Positions 25,608 to 36,200 of a DNA stretch of 64,000 nt are shown in pieces. Made by a program: the position numbers and the translations under genes. Each line of letters starts with the position of its first letter. The stretch's first letter is position 1. The stretch comes from Verrucomicrobiales bacterium (GTDB lineage Bacteria; Verrucomicrobiota; Verrucomicrobiia; Verrucomicrobiales; DEV007): the NCBI GenBank assembly GCA_016795385.1, contig JAEUHI010000021.1, positions 29,874 to 93,873 of the forward strand, written 5' to 3'. A model generated the notes under the pieces. It searched no databases and was not told the DNA's origin. It worked only from the letters and a program-made list of their open reading frames with translations.

Positions 25608-26384
25608 ATGGATTATCTGAACGAACTTTTTTCTCTCGAAGGCAAGACGGCGGTGGTGATCGGGGGCACGGGCGTGCTCTGCGGTGAAATGGCCCTGGGC
25701 CTCGCCAAGGCGGGAGCGACGGTGGCGGTGGTCGGTCGCAGTGAAGAGAAGGGGGCGGAGCGGCTCGCCCAGATTGCGGAGGCGGGTGGAAAGGGATTCT
25801 TCGTGGCCGCCGACGTGGCGGACCGCACCTCGCTCGAGGCGCTCTTGGCCGAAGTGGTGGCGAAGCAGGGCAAGGTCGACATCCTCGTCAATGGAGCGGG
25901 GGTGAATTCCCCGACGCCGGTGCTCGAGATCACGGACGAGGAGTTTTCCCGCATCCTCGACATCAACCTCGGATCGATCCTGCGGAGTTGCCAGGTCTTT
26001 GGCAAACACATGCTGGAGCATGGAGGCGGCTCGATCATCAATCTGGGATCGATCTCCGGCCTGGGACCACTCAGCCGGGTCTTCACCTATTCGGCGAGCA
26101 AGGCGGCGGTGCACAACCTCTCGAAAAACCTCGCCCGCGAATGGGCGGAACAAAAGGTGCGCGTGAACACGCTCGTCCCGGGCTTTTTCCCGGCGGAGCA
26201 GAACCGCAAGGTGCTCAATGAATCACGCGTCGCGGCGATCATGGGTCACACTCCGGCGAAGCGGTTCGGCGAGGCGCACGAGTTGATCGGAGCGACCCTG
26301 CTGCTCGCTTCGGAGAAGGCGGGATCCTTCATCACCGGCATCGAGATGATCGTCGACGGCGGTTTTTCGGCGATGTCGATCTGA
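25608..26384 (+). CDS. SDR family oxidoreductase
   Basis: This 258-residue classical short-chain dehydrogenase has the cofactor motif TGxxxGxG as '[18 protein letters not shown]' (about residues 19-36), '[13 protein letters not shown]' (NNAG-like), catalytic Ser in '[12 protein letters not shown]', '[11 protein letters not shown]' (Tyr and Lys at about 164 and 168), and '[10 protein letters not shown]'. The end '[18 protein letters not shown]' is usual. The sequence style is close to gluconate 5-dehydrogenase and D-mannonate oxidoreductase-like SDRs; this is a guess at substrate class only. Confidence 0.87.
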   Translation: MDYLNELFSLEGKTAVVIGGTGVLCGEMALGLAKAGATVAVVGRSEEKGAERLAQIAEAGGKGFFVAADVADRTSLEALLAEVVAKQGKVDILVNGAGVNSPTPVLEITDEEFSRILDINLGSILRSCQVFGKHMLEHGGGSIINLGSISGLGPLSRVFTYSASKAAVHNLSKNLAREWAEQKVRVNTLVPGFFPAEQNRKVLNESRVAAIMGHTPAKRFGEAHELIGATLLLASEKAGSFITGIEMIVDGGFSAMSI

Positions 26385-26404
26385 GCCGCGGGCTCGCGCG
26401 GGGT

Positions 26405-29400
26405 TCAGCGGGCGCGCGTCCTCGCTCCCGCGATCGGCGAGGGATCGGCGGTGCCGCTGGCATTCACCGCACGGACGCGGAAGGCGTAGTAGCTGCGGGA
26501 CCACAATTTCGTCTGGACGAAGCGGAAGGTGCTCCCGGAGACCCGTCCGGCGACGCGCCAGCTCGACGAGCCGGGGTCGCGGCGTTCGATGAGGTATTGG
26601 GTCGCGTTCACGCCCGGGGACCAGGTGACCTCGATCTTACCCCTTCGCAACGCCCTCGCGCGCACCGTGGCGGGCGAGACGGGATCGCTGACAAAGGCAA
26701 GATTCATGGCGATGTCGCCGGAGGCGCCGTTGTATCCGTCGACGGCGATGGCGAAGTGTTCCCCGGCGAAGACTTCGACGAAGACCGAGCTGTTGAAGGT
26801 GGCGTAGTTCTCGTCATCATCATTGACGGCGACGGTGGTGAGACTGTCGAGGGCTTCTCCGAGGTAGAGTCCGAGAGTCGTGTCGAAATCGCTGCCAAAG
26901 GTGTCGATGAGGAGGACCCCGTCTTTTGGCGCGGTCCAGCCCCACCAAAGGGAACGCCCGACCGCGGTGCCGCCATGCTGGGGTTCGCCCGGTTCGCGGG
27001 TGGCATCCGCGTTGTTCGCGGTGATGGAGAGGAACTCGCCGTTCAAGGTGAGTCGGTCGGCGAAATCATCGTTCGCCTGCATCGTATCGGGCTGGAAGGC
27101 GAGATGGAGCTGGACGTCTCCGGTTTCACCGCGGAATCCATCGACGGCGATCTGATACGTGGTGCCCGCGATGGCGATGAAGGAAACACGGCTCGTCGAG
27201 CCGTTGAAATCGTCGTTCGAAGCGACCGGAGACAAGGAGGCGACGTCCGTCCCCGTGTAGACCGCGAGGAGGGTGTCGAAACCGCTCCCGAAGGTATCGA
27301 TCGTGAGGGTGCCGGCGGAGGGCGCCGTCCAGCTCCACCAGAGGGAGTTGCCCCCGGTCTGGCCCGCGTGATCCGGCTCGCCCACGTCTTTCCCGGCGCC
27401 GAGGTTGTTTCCGGTGGCGTTCACGCTGTTTCCGCTGAGGACGATGCGGTTGGAAAAATGGTGGTTGGCGGCCGAGCTGTCGCGGCTGCCGGTCTCCGGT
27501 CCTGCCGGGGAGGAGGTGCCGGCGGTGTTGCGGGATACGACCCAGTAGGAATAGGCAGTGCCGGCGACAGCCGTCAGATCGTCGAAGCTGGTGCCCGTCA
27601 CATTGCCGATGAGGCTGGCCGAGGCAAAGGTGGAGGTGGTGTGACGGTAGATGTCATAGGAAGTGGCCCCGGATCCGGCGGTCCAGGTGAGGCGGACACG
27701 GTCGCTGAAGGTGTCGTCGCTGGCCGAGAGGCTGGTGGCGGGCGATGGAGGTGTGGCGGCGGCCTCGAAGGCAAGCTGCAACTTGAGATTGCCGGAGGCC
27801 CCGGCGTAGCCGTCGACCGCGATCTGGTATTCGGTGCCCTGGGTGACGGGCAGCGAAACGCGGCTGGTGCTGTTGCCGCCGGAATCGTCGTCGGAGGCAC
27901 GGGCAGTGAGAGAGGCGACCGCCGAGCCGGTGTAGACGCCGAGCAAGGTGTCGAAGGACGAGCCGATCGTATCGATCGTCAGGTTCCCGGCACCGGGAGC
28001 GGTCCATTTCCACCAGAGTGATTTGCCTCCGGCATTGCCGGCGTGATTCGGCTCGCCGCCCTCCTTGGTGGCGGTGGTGTTTGCATCGGTGATCGAGGCG
28101 GTCGTTCCGGTGATGAGCGTGCGGTTCGCGAAATTGTCGTTCGACATCGCGGCGGAGCGGAAGCCGGTGTCGGGACCGGCGGGATTGGTGGAGGATCCGG
28201 TGCTGTTTTTCGAGACGACCCAGTAGCGGTAGGTGGTGCCGGCGACGGCGGTGGTGTCGTTGTAGGAAAGCGCTGCGGTGGTGCCGATGAGGGTGGAGCC
28301 CCCGAAGTTCGCGGAGGTGTTCCGGCGGACGTCGTAGGAGGTGGCACCCGATCCTGCTGACCACTCGACGAGGACACGATCGCTGTAGGTCCCGTCGCTC
28401 GCGGAGAGGGACGGAGGCGGTGACGGCAGGGTGGGAGTGGCGGTGAAGGCGTAGGCCAGATTCACCGTGCCCGAGGCTCCGCCGTAGCCGTCGACGGCGA
28501 TGGCGTAGTTCGTGCCGGCGGCGACCTGCACGACGGCACGGCTCGTGAGATTGCCGCCCGAATCGTCGTCGGATCCGCGCAGGGTCAGGGTCGAGACGCT
28601 GCCCCCGGTGTAGACGGCGAGCACGGTGTCGAAGCTGCTGCCGACGGTATCGACCGTGAAGGTACCGGCCTGGGGAGCGGTCCAGCTCCACCAGAGCGAT
28701 TTGCCTCCGGAGTTGCCGGCGTGGTTCGGCTCGCCCGATTCCTTGGTGGCGCTGGCATTGGAGGCGGAGACGCTGCCGCTCTCACCGCCGAGGGTGGTGC
28801 GGTTGGAAAAGGCGTCGTTGCTGCTGGCCGCGGTGCCGCGGAAGCCGGAGTCGGAGGCGGAGAAGGCGCTCGTGCCATTGGCGTTCGATGCCTTCACCCG
28901 GTAGTAGTAGGTCTCGCCCACGGCGGTGGTCAGATCGTCGAAGGTCGTCGACGCGGTGGTGCCGACGGATTGGGCGGCGGTGGGATTGTCGATGAGGGAC
29001 CGGAAAACCTCGTAGCTCGTGGCCCCGGAGGAAGCGCTCCACGACACGCGGACGCGGTCCGTCAGGCTCCCATCGGTGGCGGTGAGCCCGGTGGGCGCGG
29101 CCGGTCCTGACGAAGCCACAAAAGTGAGGGCCCATCCATCCACGATCTGGCCGCCGTCGGAGGAGGGGAAGTCATCGACGGCGAAGAGTTTCCAGGTCCC
29201 GTTCACCCCGCCGGTGAGGAGGGAGGCGAGGGAGGTGCCGTGCGGAGCCACGGGGGCGGGGGAAGGAGGGTTGTCACTTCCGCCGTAGTTCGTCGGCTGG
29301 TAGGAGCCTCCGGAGATCTGGGCATTCTCCGGAGCGGCACCGGCATCATCGCGGAAGACGAGGGTGGCTCCACTGGCGATGGCCTGATCCCCGCCCGCGT

Positions 29401-31699
29401 CGGAGAGCAGCATCACGTTTTGACCGTTGGGAGCGACGAGGAGCAGGTCGAGATCCCGCGCCCAGGTGTGCTGCACATTGCGGAGTTCGACCGACACGGA
29501 AGCGATGGATTGGGTGATGCCCGAGACGTTGATCTCCGACGGATAAGGAGTCGCCTGCTGGGAGGACCCCGATCCCGGGAGAGTCACCGTCGCTCCGTTC
29601 GTGAAGGTGAGACCGGAGCCTGCCGGCGTGACGGTGAGAGTGACTCCGATGCTCTGGGGAGAGCCGGTGACTCCGCTCGCCGTGACGGTGATGGTGCCGG
29701 GATAGACTCCGGCGGCGAGTCCGGTGGTCGCGTAGGTGAGGGTGTGCTCGACGGCCGCGCCACTGCTGCTGCCCGAGGTGGGGGAGATGGAAAGCCAGGG
29801 CAGACTCTCGGAGACCGAGTAGGAAAGAGTGCCGCCGCCGGCATTGCTCACCGAAAAGGCCTGGCTCCCGGCGTTTTGTCCCGCAGGAGACGTCTGTGTG
29901 ATCGTGAGCGGTGAGACGGAGAGCACGGCCGGTGCCGAAGACACGGGGATGCTGCCCGAAATGCCGTATTCCCCGATGCTGCCGTAGCCGCTGACGTCGT
30001 AGGAGTAGGGCGGGGAAGAGCCCGCTGCCACCGGCATGCCCACGCCATCGACACGCAGGTAATAGGTGCCCGCGGTGACGCTTTGGGAGAGTGTCAGGGT
30101 GGTGGCGGTCTTCGTGGCGGTGCGGCTGAGGAGGACGTTCCCGGCGCTGTCGAGGAGGTCGGCCTTGAGATAGAGATTCGGAGAGATCGAGGCGGGGCGG
30201 ACCTGCAGGTTCACCGTGCCCGAGCCGGCGACAAAACGCATCAGATCGAGATCGGTGTTTTTCTCGATGATGCCGCCGTCGGCGACGAGGGTGGTCGAGC
30301 CGGATTGCAGGGTGAGGAGCGGAGCCGTCGCGAGGGTGTCGCCCTTGTCGTCGGTGCGGTAACCAAAACCGTTCGTGGAATTGCTGAGGATGGCGAGATC
30401 GTCCTCGAGATTCGTCGCGCTGGAATACTCCCCTTTGCTCCATTGGGTGAAGGCGGCGTTGTAGCCGGCCCCCATGATCGGTCCCCAGCTCAGAAGGGTG
30501 TTGTCGACGCCGTAGTAATAATCGCTCGTGCCGCGGCCGTCGTGTTTCAAATTGAAGGTGTGCCCGGCCTCGTGCGAGGCGGCTTCGGCGATGCTCTTGA
30601 CTTCGTTGCCGAGGAGATTCTCAAACACCCAGCACGGAGTGTCACCCGTCCAGGTAAAGGAACCGAGATAGGCGACGCCTCCGGCGCTGCCATACCAGGA
30701 ACTCGTCGGTGTGACGATGACACGGATGCGGCGGTTCTGGGGAGCATTGTTGTAGCGCGTGACGTCGGTGGTGACACTGATGTGGAAGGGAGAGAAATCC
30801 TCGGCGACGCGGGCCCAGACTTCGTCCATCTGGTTCGTGCTGAGGGTGCTCGCGGCGGCGTTGATCGTGGTGACGTTGCGCAGGGTATTCCACTCGGTGC
30901 CGGTCACGCTCTGGCCGTCGAAATCGAGGTAGATCACCGCGGTGGCATGGGGGCGGCTGTCGCGTGTCGGCGGGGTGGCTTCGGCGATCTCGCCTTCCTC
31001 CGGGGCCGAGGCCACGTCGGCGGGCAGAGGCAGGCCGCTCGCGGACTGCGGGGTGGATCCGGGAGCGGCACAGACGAGATCGTGAAATCCGAGCTGCTCG
31101 ATGAACAGAGATCCGCTCTCGGTCGTCTCGATGCGATGGGCGACCGCGGAGAGGCGGTGCACGATCGAACCGCGGTAGTCGCCGCGACGGACCCGTTCGA
31201 GGTGGAGGGTGGAGGTTTCGTTGACGACCGACGCTCCCAGCACCCGGGTGCCGGGCTGGAGTTCCTTGCGGACCAGTTCTCCGCGGAAACGCAACGCTCC
31301 CAGGATCACCTCCACCTCGGCACCCGGGGTCGCGGCAAAGAGCGATTCGAGGGAGTCGAGGACGTCGAGGGCAGGCACTTCGAGGCGTGGCGACTCCGCG
31401 CCTTTTCGAAGAGCCGTGGGAATGAGACGGAGATCGTAAGCCTCCGGCACCGGAGTTCCCCCGGAGGGAGTGGCACGCGCCAGCATGGTGACGGCGGTGG
31501 ATGGTGGCGAGGCTTCAGCGCCTCCCGCCGGGCGGTCGTTGGCCTGGGAAGGAAGATCGGCCCTCTGCGTCGTGCGATCCGCGTCCGTCCTATTCGGACT
31601 TTTCGTGAGCCAGAGCATCCCCGGCACCGCGAGGAGCAGGGCGGCGAGAGCGACGATTCGCGAAAAGCGCTGGGGGTTTCCCGGACTCATGAACGGCAT
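26405..31699 (-). CDS. Giant secreted metallopeptidase-like modular protein
   Basis: This 1764-residue protein has a signal anchor near residues 14-31. A zincin-like domain carries 'HEAGHTFNLKHDG' at about 375-387 (HExxHxxxxxH). A BACON/Ig-like stretch sits at about 595-690 and a proprotein-convertase P-like domain at about 695-860. FN3 domains are at about 866-955, 1089-1183 and 1315-1410, each followed by a 125-residue module. That module occurs four times (start near 959, 1185, 1411, 1540) with 'GEPNHAGNSGGKSLWW', 'SSFDT.L.VYTG' and 'AVDGYxGASG'. A last FN3 ends the protein. Export and adhesion or degradation of outer polymers is the likely role. The start could also be the ATG at 31690. 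Confidence 0.85.
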   Translation of the reverse strand: MPFMSPGNPQRFSRIVALAALLLAVPGMLWLTKSPNRTDADRTTQRADLPSQANDRPAGGAEASPPSTAVTMLARATPSGGTPVPEAYDLRLIPTALRKGAESPRLEVPALDVLDSLESLFAATPGAEVEVILGALRFRGELVRKELQPGTRVLGASVVNETSTLHLERVRRGDYRGSIVHRLSAVAHRIETTESGSLFIEQLGFHDLVCAAPGSTPQSASGLPLPADVASAPEEGEIAEATPPTRDSRPHATAVIYLDFDGQSVTGTEWNTLRNVTTINAAASTLSTNQMDEVWARVAEDFSPFHISVTTDVTRYNNAPQNRRIRVIVTPTSSWYGSAGGVAYLGSFTWTGDTPCWVFENLLGNEVKSIAEAASHEAGHTFNLKHDGRGTSDYYYGVDNTLLSWGPIMGAGYNAAFTQWSKGEYSSATNLEDDLAILSNSTNGFGYRTDDKGDTLATAPLLTLQSGSTTLVADGGIIEKNTDLDLMRFVAGSGTVNLQVRPASISPNLYLKADLLDSAGNVLLSRTATKTATTLTLSQSVTAGTYYLRVDGVGMPVAAGSSPPYSYDVSGYGSIGEYGISGSIPVSSAPAVLSVSPLTITQTSPAGQNAGSQAFSVSNAGGGTLSYSVSESLPWLSISPTSGSSSGAAVEHTLTYATTGLAAGVYPGTITVTASGVTGSPQSIGVTLTVTPAGSGLTFTNGATVTLPGSGSSQQATPYPSEINVSGITQSIASVSVELRNVQHTWARDLDLLLVAPNGQNVMLLSDAGGDQAIASGATLVFRDDAGAAPENAQISGGSYQPTNYGGSDNPPSPAPVAPHGTSLASLLTGGVNGTWKLFAVDDFPSSDGGQIVDGWALTFVASSGPAAPTGLTATDGSLTDRVRVSWSASSGATSYEVFRSLIDNPTAAQSVGTTASTTFDDLTTAVGETYYYRVKASNANGTSAFSASDSGFRGTAASSNDAFSNRTTLGGESGSVSASNASATKESGEPNHAGNSGGKSLWWSWTAPQAGTFTVDTVGSSFDTVLAVYTGGSVSTLTLRGSDDDSGGNLTSRAVVQVAAGTNYAIAVDGYGGASGTVNLAYAFTATPTLPSPPPSLSASDGTYSDRVLVEWSAGSGATSYDVRRNTSANFGGSTLIGTTAALSYNDTTAVAGTTYRYWVVSKNSTGSSTNPAGPDTGFRSAAMSNDNFANRTLITGTTASITDANTTATKEGGEPNHAGNAGGKSLWWKWTAPGAGNLTIDTIGSSFDTLLGVYTGSAVASLTARASDDDSGGNSTSRVSLPVTQGTEYQIAVDGYAGASGNLKLQLAFEAAATPPSPATSLSASDDTFSDRVRLTWTAGSGATSYDIYRHTTSTFASASLIGNVTGTSFDDLTAVAGTAYSYWVVSRNTAGTSSPAGPETGSRDSSAANHHFSNRIVLSGNSVNATGNNLGAGKDVGEPDHAGQTGGNSLWWSWTAPSAGTLTIDTFGSGFDTLLAVYTGTDVASLSPVASNDDFNGSTSRVSFIAIAGTTYQIAVDGFRGETGDVQLHLAFQPDTMQANDDFADRLTLNGEFLSITANNADATREPGEPQHGGTAVGRSLWWGWTAPKDGVLLIDTFGSDFDTTLGLYLGEALDSLTTVAVNDDDENYATFNSSVFVEVFAGEHFAIAVDGYNGASGDIAMNLAFVSDPVSPATVRARALRRGKIEVTWSPGVNATQYLIERRDPGSSSWRVAGRVSGSTFRFVQTKLWSRSYYAFRVRAVNASGTADPSPIAGARTRAR

Positions 31700-31751
31700 T
31701 TGGACGAATCACCGCGGCAAGGCATGACTGCCCAGGCGAAGAAAACGAAAA

Positions 31752-31795
31752 CGATTCCTTATTATGGAAATTATAAGGAATCGACCGCAAGTCAA
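31752..31795 (-). promoter_or_regulatory. Promoter-like elements with overlapping 11-bp inverted repeat
   Basis: On the minus strand, upstream of the giant metallopeptidase gene, TTGACT (31795-31790) precedes TATAAT (31775-31770). The spacer is 14 bp, shorter than the usual 17. CGATTCCTTAT (31752-31762) is the exact inverted complement of 31773-31783, so the dyad covers the -10 box. It may be an operator. Confidence 0.45.
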
Positions 31796-31840
31796 CTGTT
31801 TTGACAGGACTCAGGGTGGCGTTCTGACGTCCGCGCCCGC

Positions 31841-33265
31841 TCAGGTGAGAATGTCCTTCACGATGTGGCCGTGCACATCGGTGAGGCGGAAATGACGACC
31901 CTGATACTGGAAGGTGAGGCGTTCGTGATCGATGCCGAGGAGGTGCAGCAGGGTCGCGTGGAAGTCGTGCACGTGGACGCCGCCATCGACAATGTTGTAG
32001 CAATAGTCATCGGTGACCCCGTGCGAGTACCCGGCTTTGATCCCGCCGCCGGCCATCCACATCGAGAAACAGCGGGGATGGTGATCGCGGCCGAAATTCG
32101 CGGGGTTGAACTTGCCTTGGCAATAGTTCGTGCGGCCGAACTCCCCGCCCCAGATCACGACGGTGTCATCGAGCAGGCCGCGCTGTTTCAGATCGGTGAC
32201 GAGGGCGGCGGAGGCTTGGTCGGTCTCGCCGCACTTGGTCTTGATGCCGCCGGGGAGGCCGCCGTGGTGATCCCAATCCTGGTGATAGAGCTGGATGAAT
32301 TGCACGCCGCGCTCGGCGAGGCGGCGGGCCATGAGGCAATTCGCGGCGTAGGTGCCGGGGGTGCGGGCGTCCTCGCCGTAGAGCTGGTAGGTGGAGTCGG
32401 GCTCGTCGGCGAAGTCGGTCACCTCGGGGATGGAGGCCTGCATGCGGAAGCCCATCTCGTATTGGGCGATGCGCGTCTCGAGGAGGGAGTCGCCCGATTT
32501 CGCGAGCTGGATGCGGTGGAGCTCCTCGAGACGATCGAGCATGCGGCGGCGCGAGGCGTTGTCGAGTCCGGCGGGATTGTTGAGGTAGAGAACGGCGTCT
32601 TTGTCAGGATTGAAGCGGACGCCGTCGTGCTCGCCGGGGAGGAAGCCACTGCCCCAGAGACGGCTCACGAGCGGTTGGCCTTTCATGCCCTTGGTGACGA
32701 GGACGACGAAGGCGGGCAGGTTCTCGTTGGTCGATCCGAGGCCGTAGCTGAGCCACGAGCCGATGCTGGGCCGTCCGCCGATCTGCGCGCCGGTCTGCAT
32801 CATCGTGACGCCGGGGCCGTGGTTGATTGCCTCGGTGTGCATCGACTTCACCACGGTGATGTCGTCGGCGATCTTCGCGGTGTGGGGCAGCAGTTCGCTG
32901 AACCATTGCCCGCTCTTTCCGTGTTGGGCGAACGCGAAGGGCGAACCCACGAGGGGCAGGCTCGACTGGTTGCCCGACATGCCGGTGAGGCGCTGGCCCA
33001 TGCGGATCTCCTCGGGGAGCTCCCGGCCCTGCTCGGCGTTGAGGCGGGGTTTGTAGTCGAAGAGGTCCATCTGCGAGGGGCCTCCCGACTGGAAAAGATA
33101 GATGACACGTTTGGCTTTGGGACGTCCCGTGAGGTAGGGCGGAGGCGTCCCCCCGGCGGCCTCCGCCTTGCCCATGAGGCTGGCGAGGGCGATGCCGCCA
33201 AGTCCGCCGCCGAAGCGGGTCAGGGCTTCGCGACGGGAAAGGAAAGGGAAGGGGTCACGGGTCAT
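31841..33265 (-). CDS. DUF1501 domain protein (Tat-exported)
   Basis: This 474-residue protein has a twin-arginine leader 'SRREALTRFGGGLGGIALASL' near residues 10-30. The body has alkaline-phosphatase/sulfatase-superfamily features: 'RVIYLFQSGGPSQMDLFDYKP', 'SMHTEAINHGPG', 'GGEFGRTNYCQG', 'GRDHHPRCFSMWMAGGGIKAGYSHG' and 'DFHATLLHLLGIDHERL'. DUF1501 genes are almost always coupled to PSCyt1/PSD1 genes in Planctomycetes and Verrucomicrobia; the biochemical role is unknown. The ATG at 33265 is 17 bp after the upstream gene's stop, so the two form an operon. Confidence 0.88.
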   Translation of the reverse strand: MTRDPFPFLSRREALTRFGGGLGGIALASLMGKAEAAGGTPPPYLTGRPKAKRVIYLFQSGGPSQMDLFDYKPRLNAEQGRELPEEIRMGQRLTGMSGNQSSLPLVGSPFAFAQHGKSGQWFSELLPHTAKIADDITVVKSMHTEAINHGPGVTMMQTGAQIGGRPSIGSWLSYGLGSTNENLPAFVVLVTKGMKGQPLVSRLWGSGFLPGEHDGVRFNPDKDAVLYLNNPAGLDNASRRRMLDRLEELHRIQLAKSGDSLLETRIAQYEMGFRMQASIPEVTDFADEPDSTYQLYGEDARTPGTYAANCLMARRLAERGVQFIQLYHQDWDHHGGLPGGIKTKCGETDQASAALVTDLKQRGLLDDTVVIWGGEFGRTNYCQGKFNPANFGRDHHPRCFSMWMAGGGIKAGYSHGVTDDYCYNIVDGGVHVHDFHATLLHLLGIDHERLTFQYQGRHFRLTDVHGHIVKDILT

Positions 33266-33282
33266 GGCGCGTGGAGAGGAGG

Positions 33283-36200
33283 TCAGCGTTTCGAAATGCA
33301 CTCGTCGAAATTGAGCAGGGTGGAGACGACCGTCGCGACGGCGGCGGCGCGGGCCGGTTGGTCGGTCGCGGAGGGCGCGATTGCTCCGGCGGCGAGTAGG
33401 GCCTTCGCCTCCTCGAGGTGGTTCTGATAGTGGGCTTGTTGTTCGGTCAGGAGCCCGGTGAGCACGGCCCTTTCCTCCTCGTCGGGGAGGCGGCTGGTGA
33501 GACGTCGGAAAGCGTCATTCACCAGGGCGGTGTCGTCCGCTCCGTGCACCTCGACGAGCTTCACCGCGAGGACACGGGCGGCTTCGGCAAACTGCGGGGC
33601 GTTGAGCATCACGAGTCCCTGCAAGGGCGAATCGGTGCGCTCGATCTTCACCTGGCAGACGTCGCGCTTCGAGGCGTTCAGCGTCGTCATGAGCGGGCTC
33701 GGCGCGGTTTGCCGCATGTAGGTGTAAACGCTGCGGCGGTAGAGCCCCTCGCCCTTGTCGGGTGTCGAGGGTTTGAAGGAGAATTCGATGTCGTAGGGTT
33801 TCACGGAAGGGCCTCCGACCTTGCCCACGAGCAGTCCGCTCGCGGCGAGGGCATTGTCGCGCAACATTTCCGCGGTGAGGCGCGGCGCGGGGTAGCGGTA
33901 GAGGAGGGTGTTTTCCGGATCGATCGCGGCGAGTTCGCCCGAGGCGACGTCCGAGCTCTGGCGATAAGTCGCGGAGAGCACGATGGTCTTGAGGAGGTGG
34001 CGCAGGTCCCAGCCGTGGTTCACGAAATCGCGGGCGAGCCAATCGAGCAACTCCGGATGGGTGGGGAGGCGGCCTTGGCTGCCGAAATCCTCGGCGGTGG
34101 CGACGAGCCCGTTCAGGAAGAGTCGCTGCCAATAGCGGTTCACGGTGACCCGGGCGGTGAGGGGATTGTCGGGCGAAGTCGTCCAGCGGGCGAGACCGAG
34201 CCGGTTTTTCGGAGCCTCGGCGGGCATCGCGGGAAGGAAGGCGGGCGTGGCGGGAGCCATGATTTCTCCGGGATTGAGGTAAGATCCGCGTTCCAGGAGA
34301 TGGGTCTTCCTCGTTTCACCTTCGTATTCCTCCATCACCATGATCTCGGGGATCTTTTCGACGAGGGCACCGAGTTCTTTCCGTTTGGCGGACAACTTGG
34401 CCTGCAACTCACGGGCGGGAGCATCGTGATGGGTGAGAAAGTGATCGGGATCGGGGGTGAAGGTCGTCGCCTCCGAGGCGAGACTCTTCACCGCCGCAGG
34501 AGAGAGGGTCTGATCGTAGAGACGGAAGTCATCGACGAGGCCGTTCTTGAATCCGCTGTCGCGCATCCGCTCGCCGATGACGATGGTATCGCTGCCGCCT
34601 CCGGTGATCTCGCGGGTGAGTTTGTCACGCACCACTTCGAGGGCGACGGATTCGCCGTCGACGTAGAGGCGCATTCCCGCGGCGCGGCTGGATCCGTCGT
34701 AGGTGAGGGCGACGTGGTGCCAGGTGCCGATGGGGAATTCCTCCTTGGTTCTCACACGCAGGGCGTTGCCGGGCTCGTAATGGACGAGCGCGGCATTGAG
34801 CCGTCCGTCTTCGAGGAGCAGTTCGTAGCCCCGGCTCGCCGCATCGGTCCATGCCTTGGATCGGCTGAAGACGACGGCGCGCGCCTTCCGATCCGGAGTC
34901 TGCATCCAGAGCGAGACGGAGAAGGGATCGCTGCGCGTGAAATTGCCGAGCCCGAGAGTGACCGCGTCATCGCCGGTCAGCTTCACCGCCTGGCCGCGGC
35001 GACCCGGAACGAGGATGTTGTTGGCCGAAGTCTTCGCCGCCGCTCCGTTCGGGACGAGATTGGGAAAGGCACCCTCGACGAGGGCATCGAAGTCGTGCGC
35101 GAGGATCGGGGCCGGGAGCGCGATCGGAGCGGTCTGCGCGGCGAGCCAGGTCTCGTAGTCGTTCTTGGCGGCGGCGGCGCGATCGGCGCGTTGTTTTTCG
35201 AGGTCGGCGACTTCTTTCGAGAGACGTTTCCATTCCTCCTCCTGCTTCGCATCCGGCAGCCACAAGGTGGGCGTGGGAATTGCCGGGGTGAAGTAGGAAT
35301 ACAATCCGGCTTCGTCGATGTTCGCGAAAAAGGCGGAGAGCGCGTAATAATCCTTCGCGGTGATGGGGTCGTACTTGTGATCGTGGCAGCGCGAGCATTC
35401 CATCGTCAGCCCGAGAAAGACGGTGCCGTAGGTGTGCACCCGGTCGGCTACATATTCGACGCGGAATTCCTCGGGCACGCTGCCGCCCTCGACGTTCTGC
35501 GGATGGAGCCGGTTGAAAGTGGTGGCGAGTCTCTGATTGCGCGTCGGTTCCGGGAGGAGATCGCCGGCGAGCTGCCAGGTGATGAAGTCGTCGTAAGGCA
35601 GGTTCTCCTTGAAGGCGCGGATGACCCAGTCGCGCCACGGCCAGACGAAACGGTCGCCATCGACCTGGAATCCATAGCTGTCGGAATAACGCGCGACATC
35701 GAGCCACTCCGCGGTGAGGCGCTCGGCGCTGGCATCGCTCGCGAGGAGACGGTCGACGACCTTTTCATAAGCGTCGGGAGCCGTGTCAGCGAGAAAGGCA
35801 TCGAGCTCCGCCACCGTGGGCGGCAGACCGGTCAGGTCGAAAGAGACCCGGCGCAGCCACTTCTCCCGGCTCGTCTCGGGCGAGGGCGAAAAGCCCTTTT
35901 CCTGGAGTTTTGTCAGGACAAAAGCGTCGATCGGGTTCTTTACCCAAGCGGAATCCGTCGCAGGCACCGGCACCTCCCCTGGCACCGGCACGAAGGACCA
36001 ATGATCCTGATACTCCGCGCCTTCCTCGATCCAGCGATCGAGGATCGCGATCTCTTCGGGGGTGAGCGAACGTTTCGACGAAGGCGGGGGCATCACTTCC
36101 GAGGAGTCCTCGCTGTGGATCCGCCAGTGGACCTCGCTCTCCTTGGGTTTGCCCGGTACGATGCCCTTGACTCCGTCAATTTCGGAGGTGGCGTGGGCGA

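Noticed and set aside
26597..28021. Long plus-strand frames opposite the giant secreted protein
   Set aside because: They are antisense shadows of the Gly/Ser/Thr-rich repeats and have no recognisable motifs.
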